Source: Thereva unica
Lineage: Eukaryota; Arthropoda; Insecta; Diptera; Therevidae
NCBI GenBank assembly: GCA_949987705.1
Contig: OX465281.1
Location: 106,814,266 to 106,878,265, forward strand
Direction: 5' to 3'
Length of the DNA stretch: 64,000 nt
Notes under the pieces: generated by a model
Told to the model about the DNA's origin: nothing
Database searches by the model: none
What the model saw: the letters and a program-made list of their open reading frames with translations, nothing else
Program-made: the position numbers and the translations under genes
Shown: positions 53,601 through 64,000 of the stretch, piece by piece
How positions within the stretch are numbered: the stretch's first letter is position 1
Layout of the letters: every line of letters begins with the position of its first letter

Positions 53601-55200
53601 AGGTTATCTCTGCACTAAAATCAGTTAGGTCACAAACGACTGGTAGTGACAATATATCTCCTAGATTCCTAAATATGCTTATACATTGTCTCTTGCCAGT
53701 TCTGACCCACATTTTTAACACATGCCTCACAGTTTCTAAGTTTCCATCGTCATGGAAACTTGCTTTAATCACGCCTATTCCTAAATGTCCATCCCCTGCC
53801 ACCCCCGGGGATTTCCGTCCCATCAGTATACTTCCTTTTTTGGCTAAGATTCTTGAAAAGCTTATTGCTGCCCAAATACTCGAGTTTTGTGTACGAATTC
53901 AACTCATTAACGAATGGCAATCTGGCTTTCGCAAACGCCATAGCTGTGAAACTGCCCTCCTAAAAGTGACGTCTGATATTCGAAAGTCACTTGACCAACA
54001 TCACATTTGCTGCTTATTGTTGCTCGATTTCTCAAAAGCTTTTGATAGTGTTAATCACGGTTTGCTTCTAAAAAAAACTTGCCTCCCAAGCTAATTTTTC
54101 TTTTCCTGCCCTTAAACTGATGCATAGTTTCTTAACCAATCGTTCCCAGAAAGTTCTGCTCGGTAACAATTCTTTCTCAATTGCTGCTCTTCACGCTGGT
54201 GTGCCTCAAGGCTCCATCCTTGGTCCGCTTCTATTCGGGATTTTCATTAATGATCTTCCTTCTGTAGTCAAAGATTCCAAGATTCACATGTATGCAGATG
54301 ATGTTCAAATTTATATATCTTCCCCAAAAGAACAATTCCTCAGTAGTTTGGAGAAACTTAACGCAGACCTGCAGCGTGTTTCCTTTTGGTCGACATTGAA
54401 CCATCTACTACTTAATCCTCAGAAATCAAAATGCATGTTTCTCTCTCACTCCGCCTTTAACTGTCCTAATGTATCTGATATTGCTTTAAATGGAGTTCCC
54501 CTCGCCCGCGTTGATAAAGTGAAAAATCTTGGTGTAATCTTGAATAGTAGTTTAACTTGTTGCGATCACATTAGCTTCATTGTTCAGAAAACCTATGGTC
54601 AGCTGTCGAAACTTAGGTTTCACTGTAGTTTGCTGACTAGATCTCTGCGTATGAGTTTAATGAAAGCGTTACTTCTCCCCCACCTTATGCATGGCCTGTC
54701 TATTTTCCCTTCTCTTGACTCTTCCTGCGCCCGTAAGCTTAACATTGCCTTCAACGACTGCGTACGGTTTGTCCATAAACTTCGTCGTTATGATCATATA
54801 TCTCCTTACTCTAATTCTATCCTTGGTTGTTCTTTCAGTGACTATCGGGAATACAGACTCTTGCGTCTACTCCATGATATCTTGTATCACCGTAAACCGG
54901 CTTACCTTAACCAATTCGTAATACCCTCACAATCTCTCAGAAATAATAATTTAATTATTCCACAATTTCGCACCTTGATTGGACAACGTTCTTTCTTTGT
55001 CTTCGCGGCGTTGCTTTGGAATTGTCTTCCAGTTGAGCTCCAGCGCATTGATTCAGCGGGCATTTTTAAGAAGCGTCTTTTCCATCATATCTCTAGCAGG
55101 GTTGTTTAAAGCGCAAATTCGAGTTTTCTTTTATAAATTTTCTTTCTTTTAAACTATCTATCTGTTATACTTTTTCAATTATGTGTTTTTTATGTAGTTT
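50681..55200 (+). repeat. Tandem macro-repeat, unit 2 (4520 bp)
   Basis: Same as unit 1 apart from a few bases (A at 51799, T at 52991, G at 53425). Holds a TIR-element copy without its outer 70 bp (50681-52520), small ORFs at 51195, 51482 and 51750, and a foldback copy at 53162-53371. Confidence 0.97.
52521..55109 (+). pseudogene. LINE-B endonuclease C-terminus and RT, unit 2
   Basis: As in unit 1, shifted by 4520. The change at 52991 gives Cys in place of Ser before KTLTAKSKPW; units 3 and 4 share the Cys, so unit 1 or the parent differs. The same frameshifts are kept, so they predate the amplification. Confidence 0.9.
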
Positions 55201-58200
55201 TATACATTGGTAAAACGCACATGGGTTGCCTAGCTAAATCGCGTGCTGAAGGTGTTAAATAAAACATATTGTGATTAACTTTTTTGGGCCAACTACCCTC
55301 ATTTGTTAATCATAAAATTCGACCATTAACTGACAGAATATGACACAGAGAAGAGGAAAAATAGGGGTTGCCTGATTACTACCGGGCCCAATTGTGGGGT
55401 TGCCAGGTATAAACAGGTTAGCAAGCGTAGATAATATACGCCCATCTGTTATTTAGTCAATTTTTTATGAAATGAAAGTGTGGCAAAACGAAGGTTGCCT
55501 AGATTTTAGAGTTCTTCTGTAAGAAGATTTTTTTGTTCTTTGTTTTTGTTCGTTCCATATGTTTTTTTGAAACATGCGATACATGACGGACTAGTGACAC
55601 AAAGGGTGATTCTAGAGCAATTTTAATGTAGTCCCACAAGAATCGTGTTGAGTCAAACATTTCCGTATTTATAACTAGAGCTCGTGTATTATTTTACTAG
55701 CAAGGAAATGAGGTATGCGATACAGCATAGATTTCTTTTATAGAGAACCGCAGAGCTCAGAGGTAAGCAACCTGTGTACTATTAACTATTCCATCTATAG
55801 CCATGTCAAACAAACAGCAAGTTCTACTCGAAAATTTAGTGCAGAGAAGAATGAAAGAACTGTCAACGGGAACATACGGTTGATTACTCTACTCACTTTC
55901 ATCCAATACTATCACGACAGAACACTGCTTTTTGTAATTGAACTGCATATGGCTTAATCTCTTATTGTGTTTACAGGTGACGTTAGCAGAAAGGACAAGG
56001 AATGACAAGGTATTCCCTCCTTACAGGCAAGAAAACTTATAAAAATATAGAAATGGAAAGACGAAGGACCAGACAGAAGCGGGAACTTGAACTTTTGTCC
56101 TCTGTGATCCGTAGAGTTTTCGCATTTTTTCCGCTCTTCTTCGTTTTGTACGCAAAACTTCTACAAGGACGACTAACAGCATCGCTTGATTCCATATTTC
56201 TTACGGAAACAATGATAATGCAACTCGAGCCTTAATTGATTAATTTCACAAAAGCGAAACTTCGTCAAAATGCGTCCTGAGGAATGTGGTTGGTTTTTTG
56301 ATAACTATTTAAAGTCAACGTGGTTCGTAGGTGATCCAATGCCCTTATATTCTAAAAAAAAATTCAAAAAAAATGAGAGCGGTGAAGAAATGGAAATAGA
56401 TTTTGAGATAGGCACTTCTGACGAGTCAGAGTCGGAATAAGTTTTTATATAGTTTGCATTCCATAATTTTGTTGTTGTTGCTGTTAAATTAATGTGTGAA
56501 TAAAAAAATCATTATTAATATTTAATCTAATTTGAATCTAGCATTTGATCAATGCAGGTGCGCTCATACAATCGGAAAAAGAGTTCTTTCAGAAGAACTC
56601 TAAAATCTAGGCAACCTTCGTTGTGCCACACTTTTGCTGAGGCAACCTAATACTGTTGGATAGGGAATGAAATAACCTTTCATTTCATAAAAAAATTGAT
56701 TAAATAACAGATGAGGGTATATTATCTACGCTTGCTACAGATGAGGGTATATTATCTACGCTACCTGGCAACCCCACAATTGGGCCCGGTAGAAATCAGG
56801 CAACCCCTATTTTTCCTCTTCTTTGTGTCATATTCTCTCAGTTAATGGTCGCATTTTATGATTAACAAATGAGGGTAGTTCGCCCAAAAAAGGTAATCAC
56901 AATATCTTTAATTTAACACCTTCGGTATGCGATTTAGCTAGGCAACCCATGTGCGTTTTACCAATGTACATATCATCTATCATATAATAATTGTCATCAT
57001 CAAATAACAGATGAGGGTATATATTTCTTATACCGGATCTTAGACTATGATTACTTATCTCGTGTTTACAAAAACATCCTTGTTGGTGGAGATTTTAACG
57101 TGAATTTATTAAAGAAGTCCTCCCTGCGAACCTTTTTTGTGCACACAATGAATTCACTGAGTTTGGAAGCTATCAACGTACTCCCTACATACTTCAATTG
57201 CAGGGAACCCTCACTGCTCGACGTGTTTCTTTCCAATGATATTAACTCTATCACCTTTCTAAACCAAATCTCTCCTCCTAGTTACTTGGATCACGATATT
57301 TTATTCTTATGCCACAGCTTTTCTGTTGATTTCTCTCAAGTGAAAACTCTGATTTATCGTGATTTCTCCAATGTTGATCGTGTTGAACTCGTACGCAGAT
57401 GTTCTTCCCTTGCATGGGGGAATATTTTCAGCATGATTGACGTTGATGATAAAGTTGCGGAATTTAATAGGCTACTGCTCTGCTTATTCGATGAGTTCGT
57501 TCCTGTGAAGTGCAAAACTCTTACCGCCAAATCTAAACCTTGGTTTACTACGGAAATAAAATCGCTTATTGCTGAACGGGAATTTCTTTATCGCTGGTCT
57601 AAAAAAGTTAAAAGTGCTACTGCCATTCGTTCTTTCAAACGTATCCGGAATATTGTCACTTCCAAAATCCAGGAGGCTAAGGCTAAGAACATAGTGGAAG
57701 CAGAGAGCAAAGCAGCGATGAAAGCGCAGAGCAAAGCGACGAAATCAAGCAAGTGAATTCCTGTTAACAAGCGCATAGTGGAGCATACTGCAGCACTATG
57801 CGCGTGTTAACAGGAATTCACTCGTTTGATTTCGCCGCTTTGCTCTGCGCTATCATCGCTGCTTAGCTCTCTGCTTCACTATGTTCTTAGCCTAAGAGAA
57901 GTTATTATGCTCGTAAGCTTGATCCTTCGCTTCCAGCTAAAACTGTCTGGAATAACTTACGGTCCCTTAGGCGTGCATTCTAAAAATAACTCTGCGGCTC
58001 ATAATCTTTGCCCAGAAAGCCTCAATCAACATTTTATTGGAAACCATACGACTGCCGAGGTTAGTACCCTCCCTGACTCATCTCTTGATGACTTTTGCTT
58101 CCGCTGTGTTGATTACCTTGAGGTTATCTCTGCACTAAAATCAGTTAGGTCACAAACGACTGGTAGTGACAATATATCTCCTAGATTCCTAAATATGCTT

Positions 58201-59720
58201 ATACATTGTCTCTTGCCAGTTCTGATCCACATTTTTAACACATGCCTCACAGTTTCTAAGTTTCCATCGTCATGGAAACTTGCTTTAATCACGCCTATTC
58301 CTAAATGTCCATCCCCTGCCACCCCCGGGGATTTCCGTCCCATCAGTATACTTCCTTTTTTGGCTAAGATTCTTGAAAAGCTTATTGCTGCCCAAATACT
58401 CGAGTTTTGTGTACGAATTCAACTCATTAACGAATGGCAATCTGGCTTTCGCAAACGCCATAGCTGTGAAACTGCCCTCCTAAAAGTGACGTCTGATATT
58501 CGAAAGTCACTTGACCAACATCACATTTGCTGCTTATTGTTGCTCGATTTCTCAAAAGCTTTTGATAGTGTTAATCACGGTTTGCTTCTAAAAAAAACTT
58601 GCCTCCCAAGCTAATTTTTCTTTTCCTGCCCTTAAACTGATGCATAGTTTCTTAACCAATCGTTCCCAGAAAGTTCTGCTCGGTAACAATTCTTTCTCAA
58701 TTGCTGCTCTTCACGCTGGTGTGCCTCAAGGCTCCATCCTTGGTCCGCTTCTATTCGGGATTTTCATTAATGATCTTCCTTCTGTAGTCAAAGATTCCAA
58801 GATTCACATGTATGCAGATGATGTTCAAATTTATATATCTTCCCCAAAAGAACAATTCCTCAGTAGTTTGGAGAAACTTAACGCAGACCTGCAGCGTGTT
58901 TCCTTTTGGTCGACATTGAACCATCTACTACTTAATCCTCAGAAATCAAAATGCATGTTTCTCTCTCACTCCGCCTTTAACTGTCCTAATGTATCTGATA
59001 TTGCTTTAAATGGAGTTCCCCTCGCCCGCGTTGATAAAGTGAAAAATCTTGGTGTAATCTTGAATAGTAGTTTAACTTGTTGCGATCACATTAGCTTCAT
59101 TGTTCAGAAAACCTATGGTCAGCTGTCGAAACTTAGGTTTCACTGTAGTTTGCTGACTAGATCTCTGCGTATGAGTTTAATGAAAGCGTTACTTCTCCCC
59201 CACCTTATGCATGGCCTGTCTATTTTCCCTTCTCTTGACTCTTCCTGCGCCCGTAAGCTTAACATTGCCTTCAACGACTGCGTACGGTTTGTCCATAAAC
59301 TTCGTCGTTATGATCATATATCTCCTTACTCTAATTCTATCCTTGGTTGTTCTTTCAGTGACTATCGGGAATACAGACTCTTGCGTCTACTCCATGATAT
59401 CTTGTATCACCGTAAACCGGCTTACCTTAACCAATTCGTAATACCCTCACAATCTCTCAGAAATAATAATTTAATTATTCCACAATTTCGCACCTTGATT
59501 GGACAACGTTCTTTCTTTGTCTTCGCGGCGTTGCTTTGGAATTGTCTTCCAGTTGAGCTCCAGCGCATTGATTCAGCGGGCATTTTTAAGAAGCGTCTTT
59601 TCCATCATATCTCTAGCAGGGTTGTTTAAAGCGCAAATTCGAGTTTTCTTTTATAAATTTTCTTTCTTTTAAACTATCTATCTGTTATACTTTTTCAATT
59701 ATGTGTTTTTTATGTAGTTT
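55201..59720 (+). repeat. Tandem macro-repeat, unit 3 (4520 bp)
   Basis: Same unit. Private change T at 58226 (C in the others; Thr to Ile in the RT frame). TIR-element copy 55201-57040, small ORFs at 55715, 56002 and 56270, foldback at 57682-57891. Confidence 0.97.
57041..59629 (+). pseudogene. LINE-B endonuclease C-terminus and RT, unit 3
   Basis: Same structure and same disabling shifts as unit 1. The single private substitution at 58226 lies in the segment between the NISPRFL and DFRPISI motifs. Confidence 0.9.
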
Positions 59721-62700
59721 TATACATTGGTAAAACGCACATGGGTTGCCTAGCTAAATCGCGTGCTGAAGGTGTTAAATAAAACATATTGTGATTAACT
59801 TTTTTGGGCCAACTACCCTCATTTGTTAATCATAAAATTCGACCATTAACTGACAGAATATGACACAGAGAAGAGGAAAAATAGGGGTTGCCTGATTACT
59901 ACCGGGCCCAATTGTGGGGTTGCCAGGTATAAACAGGTTAGCAAGCGTAGATAATATACGCCCATCTGTTATTTAGTCAATTTTTTATGAAATGAAAGTG
60001 TGGCAAAACGAAGGTTGCCTAGATTTTAGAGTTCTTCTGTAAGAAGATTTTTTTGTTCTTTGTTTTTGTTCGTTCCATATGTTTTTTTGAAACATGCGAT
60101 ACATGACGGACTAGTGACACAAAGGGTGATTCTAGAGCAATTTTAATGTAGTCCCACAAGAATCGTGTTGAGTCAAACATTTCCGTATTTATAACTAGAG
60201 CTCGTGTATTATTTTACTAGCAAGGAAATGAGGTATGCGATACAGCATAGATTTCTTTTATAGAGAACCGCAGAGCTCAGAGGTAAGCAACCTGTGTACT
60301 ATTAACTATTCCATCTATAGCCATGTCAAACAAACAGCAAGTTCTACTCGAAAATTTAGTGCAGAGAAGAATGAAAGAACTGTCAACGGGAACATACGGT
60401 TGATTACTCTACTCACTTTCATCCAATACTATCACGACAGAACACTGCTTTTTGTAATTGAACTGCATATGGCTTAATCTCTTATTGTGTTTACAGGTGA
60501 CGTTAGCAGAAAGGACAAGGAATGACAAGGTATTCCCTCCTTACAGGCAAGAAAACTTATAAAAATATAGAAATGGAAAGACGAAGGACCAGACAGAAGC
60601 GGGAACTTGAACTTTTGTCCTCTGTGATCCGTAGAGTTTTCGCATTTTTTCCGCTCTTCTTCGTTTTGTACGCAAAACTTCTACAAGGACGACTAACAGC
60701 ATCGCTTGATTCCATATTTCTTACGGAAACAATGATAATGCAACTCGAGCCTTAATTGATTAATTTCACAAAAGCGAAACTTCGTCAAAATGCGTCCTGA
60801 GGAATGTGGTTGGTTTTTTGATAACTATTTAAAGTCAACGTGGTTCGTAGGTGATCCAATGCCCTTATATTCTAAAAAAAAATTCAAAAAAAATGAGAGC
60901 GGTGAAGAAATGGAAATAGATTTTGAGATAGGCACTTCTGACGAGTCAGAGTCGGAATAAGTTTTTATATAGTTTGCATTCCATAATTTTGTTGTTGTTG
61001 CTGTTAAATTAATGTGTGAATAAAAAAATCATTATTAATATTTAATCTAATTTGAATCTAGCATTTGATCAATGCAGGTGCGCTCATACAATCGGAAAAA
61101 GAGTTCTTTCAGAAGAACTCTAAAATCTAGGCAACCTTCGTTGTGCCACACTTTTGCTGAGGCAACCTAATACTGTTGGATAGGGAATGAAATAACCTTT
61201 CATTTCATAAAAAAATTGATTAAATAACAGATGAGGGTATATTATCTACGCTTGCTACAGATGAGGGTATATTATCTACGCTACCTGGCAACCCCACAAT
61301 TGGGCCCGGTAGAAATCAGGCAACCCCTATTTTTCCTCTTCTTTGTGTCATATTCTCTCAGTTAATGGTCGCATTTTATGATTAACAAATGAGGGTAGTT
61401 CGCCCAAAAAAGGTAATCACAATATCTTTAATTTAACACCTTCGGTATGCGATTTAGCTAGGCAACCCATGTGCGTTTTACCAATGTACATATCATCTAT
61501 CATATAATAATTGTCATCATCAAATAACAGATGAGGGTATATATTTCTTATACCGGATCTTAGACTATGATTACTTATCTCGTGTTTACAAAAACATCCT
61601 TGTTGGTGGAGATTTTAACGTGAATTTATTAAAGAAGTCCTCCCTGCGAACCTTTTTTGTGCACACAATGAATTCACTGAGTTTGGAAGCTATCAACGTA
61701 CTCCCTACATACTTCAATTGCAGGGAACCCTCACTGCTCGACGTGTTTCTTTCCAATGATATTAACTCTATCACCTTTCTAAACCAAATCTCTCCTCCTA
61801 GTTACTTGGATCAGATTCTTATGCCACAGCTTTTCTGTTGATTTCTCTCAAGTGAAAACTCTGATTTATCGTGATTTCTCCAATGTTGATCGTGTTGAAC
61901 TCGTACGCAGATGTTCTTCCCTTGCATGGGGGAATATTTTCAGCATGATTGACGTTGATGATAAAGTTGCGGAATTTAATAGGCTACTGCTCTGCTTATT
62001 CGATGAGTTCGTTCCTGTGAAGTGCAAAACTCTTACCGCCAAATCTAAACCTTGGTTTACTACGGAAATAAAATCGCTTATTGCTGAACGGGAATTTCTT
62101 TATCGCTGGTCTAAAAAAGTTAAAAGTGCTACTGCCATTCGTTCTTTCAAACGTATCCGGAATATTGTCACTTCCAAAATCCAGGAGGCTAAGGCTAAGA
62201 ACATAGTGGAAGCAGAGAGCAAAGCAGCGATGAAAGCGCAGAGCAAAGCGACGAAATCAAGCAAGTGAATTCCTGTTAACAAGCGCATAGTGGAGCATAC
62301 TGCAGCACTATGCGCGTGTTAACAGGAATTCACTCGTTTGATTTCGCCGCTTTGCTCTGCGCTATCATCGCTGCTTAGCTCTCTGCTTCACTATGTTCTT
62401 AGCCTAAGAGAAGTTATTATGCTCGTAAGCTTGATCCTTCGCTTCCAGCTAAAACTGTCTGGAATAACTTACGGTCCCTTAGGCGTGCATTCTAAAAATA
62501 ACTCTGCGGCTCATAATCTTTGCCCAGAAAGCCTCAATCAACATTTTATTGGAAACCATACGACTGCCGAGGTTAGTACCCTCCCTGACTCATCTCTTGA
62601 TGACTTTTGCTTCCGCTGTGTTGATTACCTTGAGGTTATCTCTGCACTAAAATCAGTTAGGTCACAAACGACTGGTAGTGACAATATATCTCCTAGATTC

Positions 62701-64000
62701 CTAAATATGCTTATACATTGTCTCTTGCCAGTTCTGACCCACATTTTTAACACATGCCTCACAGTTTCTAAGTTTCCATCGTCATGGAAACTTGCTTTAA
62801 TCACGCCTATTCCTAAATGTCCATCCCCTGCCACCCCCGGGGATTTCCGTCCCATCAGTATACTTCCTTTTTTGGCTAAGATTCTTGAAAAGCTTATTGC
62901 TGCCCAAATACTCGAGTTTTGTGTACGAATTCAACTCATTAACGAATGGCAATCTGGCTTTCGCAAACGCCATAGCTGTGAAACTGCCCTCCTAAAAGTG
63001 ACGTCTGATATTCGAAAGTCACTTGACCAACATCACATTTGCTGCTTATTGTTGCTCGATTTCTCAAAAGCTTTTGATAGTGTTAATCACGGTTTGCTTC
63101 TAAAAAAAACTTGCCTCCCAAGCTAATTTTTCTTTTCCTGCCCTTAAACTGATGCATAGTTTCTTAACCAATCGTTCCCAGAAAGTTCTGCTCGGTAACA
63201 ATTCTTTCTCAATTGCTGCTCTTCACGCTGGTGTGCCTCAAGGCTCCATCCTTGGTCCGCTTCTATTCGGGATTTTCATTAATGATCTTCCTTCTGTAGT
63301 CAAAGATTCCAAGATTCACATGTATGCAGATGATGTTCAAATTTATATATCTTCCCCAAAAGAACAATTCCTCAGTAGTTTGGAGAAACTTAACGCAGAC
63401 CTGCAGCGTGTTTCCTTTTGGTCGACATTGAACCATCTACTACTTAATCCTCAGAAATCAAAATGCATGTTTCTCTCTCACTCCGCCTTTAACTGTCCTA
63501 ATGTATCTGATATTGCTTTAAATGGAGTTCCCCTCGCCCGCGTTGATAAAGTGAAAAATCTTGGTGTAATCTTGAATAGTAGTTTAACTTGTTGCGATCA
63601 CATTAGCTTCATTGTTCAGAAAACCTATGGTCAGCTGTCGAAACTTAGGTTTCACTGTAGTTTGCTGACTAGATCTCTGCGTATGAGTTTAATGAAAGCG
63701 TTACTTCTCCCCCACCTTATGCATGGCCTGTCTATTTTCCCTTCTCTTGACTCTTCCTGCGCCCGTAAGCTTAACATTGCCTTCAACGACTGCGTACGGT
63801 TTGTCCATAAACTTCGTCGTTATGATCATATATCTCCTTACTCTAATTCTATCCTTGGTTGTTCTTTCAGTGACTATCGGGAATACAGACTCTTGCGTCT
63901 ACTCCATGATATCTTGTATCACCGTAAACCGGCTTACCTTAACCAATTCGTAATACCCTCACAATCTCTCAGAAATAATAATTTAATTATTCCACAATTT
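59721..64000 (+). repeat. Tandem macro-repeat, unit 4 (partial, window edge)
   Basis: 4280 bp of the unit before the window ends. It has a private 8-bp deletion near 61814 (GGATCAGATTCTT against GGATCACGATATTTTATTCTT). TIR-element copy 59721-61560, small ORFs at 60235, 60522 and 60790, foldback at 62194-62403. The array may continue past the window. Confidence 0.95.
61561..64000 (+). pseudogene. LINE-B endonuclease C-terminus and RT, unit 4 (cut by edge)
   Basis: As in the other units, but the 8-bp deletion at about 61814 removes the HDI of the endonuclease end motif and shifts the frame (SYLDQILMPQLFC then stop). The RT part, including the MYADD box near 63330, is unchanged up to the window edge. 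Confidence 0.9.

Overview
The window looks like a piece of an insect (at least arthropod) nuclear genome. It is AT-rich, introns are short with GT-AG ends, and it is packed with insect-type transposable elements (BEL/Pao with an env-like region, jockey, Loner/LOA-like and RTE-like LINEs, hAT, PIF/Harbinger, TTAA-target MITEs). I recognise one host gene: the orthologue of windei/ATF7IP, the partner of the H3K9 methyltransferase SETDB1. It lies on the minus strand at 19014-23977 in four exons that join into one 1471-codon frame. I cannot fix the insect order.

Layout. 1-2.2 kb: copy A of a dispersed repeat family with a secondary insertion holding a long inverted repeat, then a gag-like N-terminus on the minus strand. 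2.2-4.3 kb: unassigned DNA with three imperfect GC-rich repeats. 4.3-5.8 kb: 5'-truncated LINE-A copy 1 with a 14-bp duplication. 5.8-7.7 kb: non-coding with two MITE candidates. 7.75-16.86 kb: a broken jockey-like LINE (minus) split by a 4.07-kb Loner/LOA-like LINE (9389-13460) with a 10-bp target duplication. 16.9-18.4 kb: PIF/Harbinger relic, 3' end of an RTE-like LINE with a 330-bp MITE in it, and the end of a second MITE family. 18.4-24.0 kb: windei. 25.0-26.5 kb: about 120-bp tandem repeats split by a 522-bp MITE. 26.9-38.6 kb: a complete but dead BEL/Pao retrotransposon with LTRs and a GTACC target duplication; it holds a dead hAT element (34679-38203), which holds a further MITE, and a 179-bp retroposed insert lies in gag. 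38.65-41.54 kb: LINE-A copy 2. 41.6-42.6 kb: repeat copy B with a 433-bp MITE. 42.7-44.1 kb: Ty3/gypsy-like gag relic. 44.3-50.7 kb: LINE-B with ORF1 and ORF2, interrupted by a 1910-bp element with about 400-460-bp terminal inverted repeats (TIRs), and by a 210-bp palindromic foldback.

From 46161 to the end of the window a 4520-bp unit is tandemly repeated (three full units and most of a fourth), nearly identical between copies. Each unit is most of the long-TIR element fused to the 3' half of LINE-B. This array and the unclassified long-TIR element with its small ORFs are the least ordinary things here: the element has no recognisable transposase, several copies of a subterminal motif, a LINE-like 3' tail inside its core, and three small ORFs, one needing splicing.

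Apart from windei, no gene here appears to work with another. The window is mainly a record of nested insertions, several of which can be ordered in time from duplications and from host frames that rejoin once the insert is removed.
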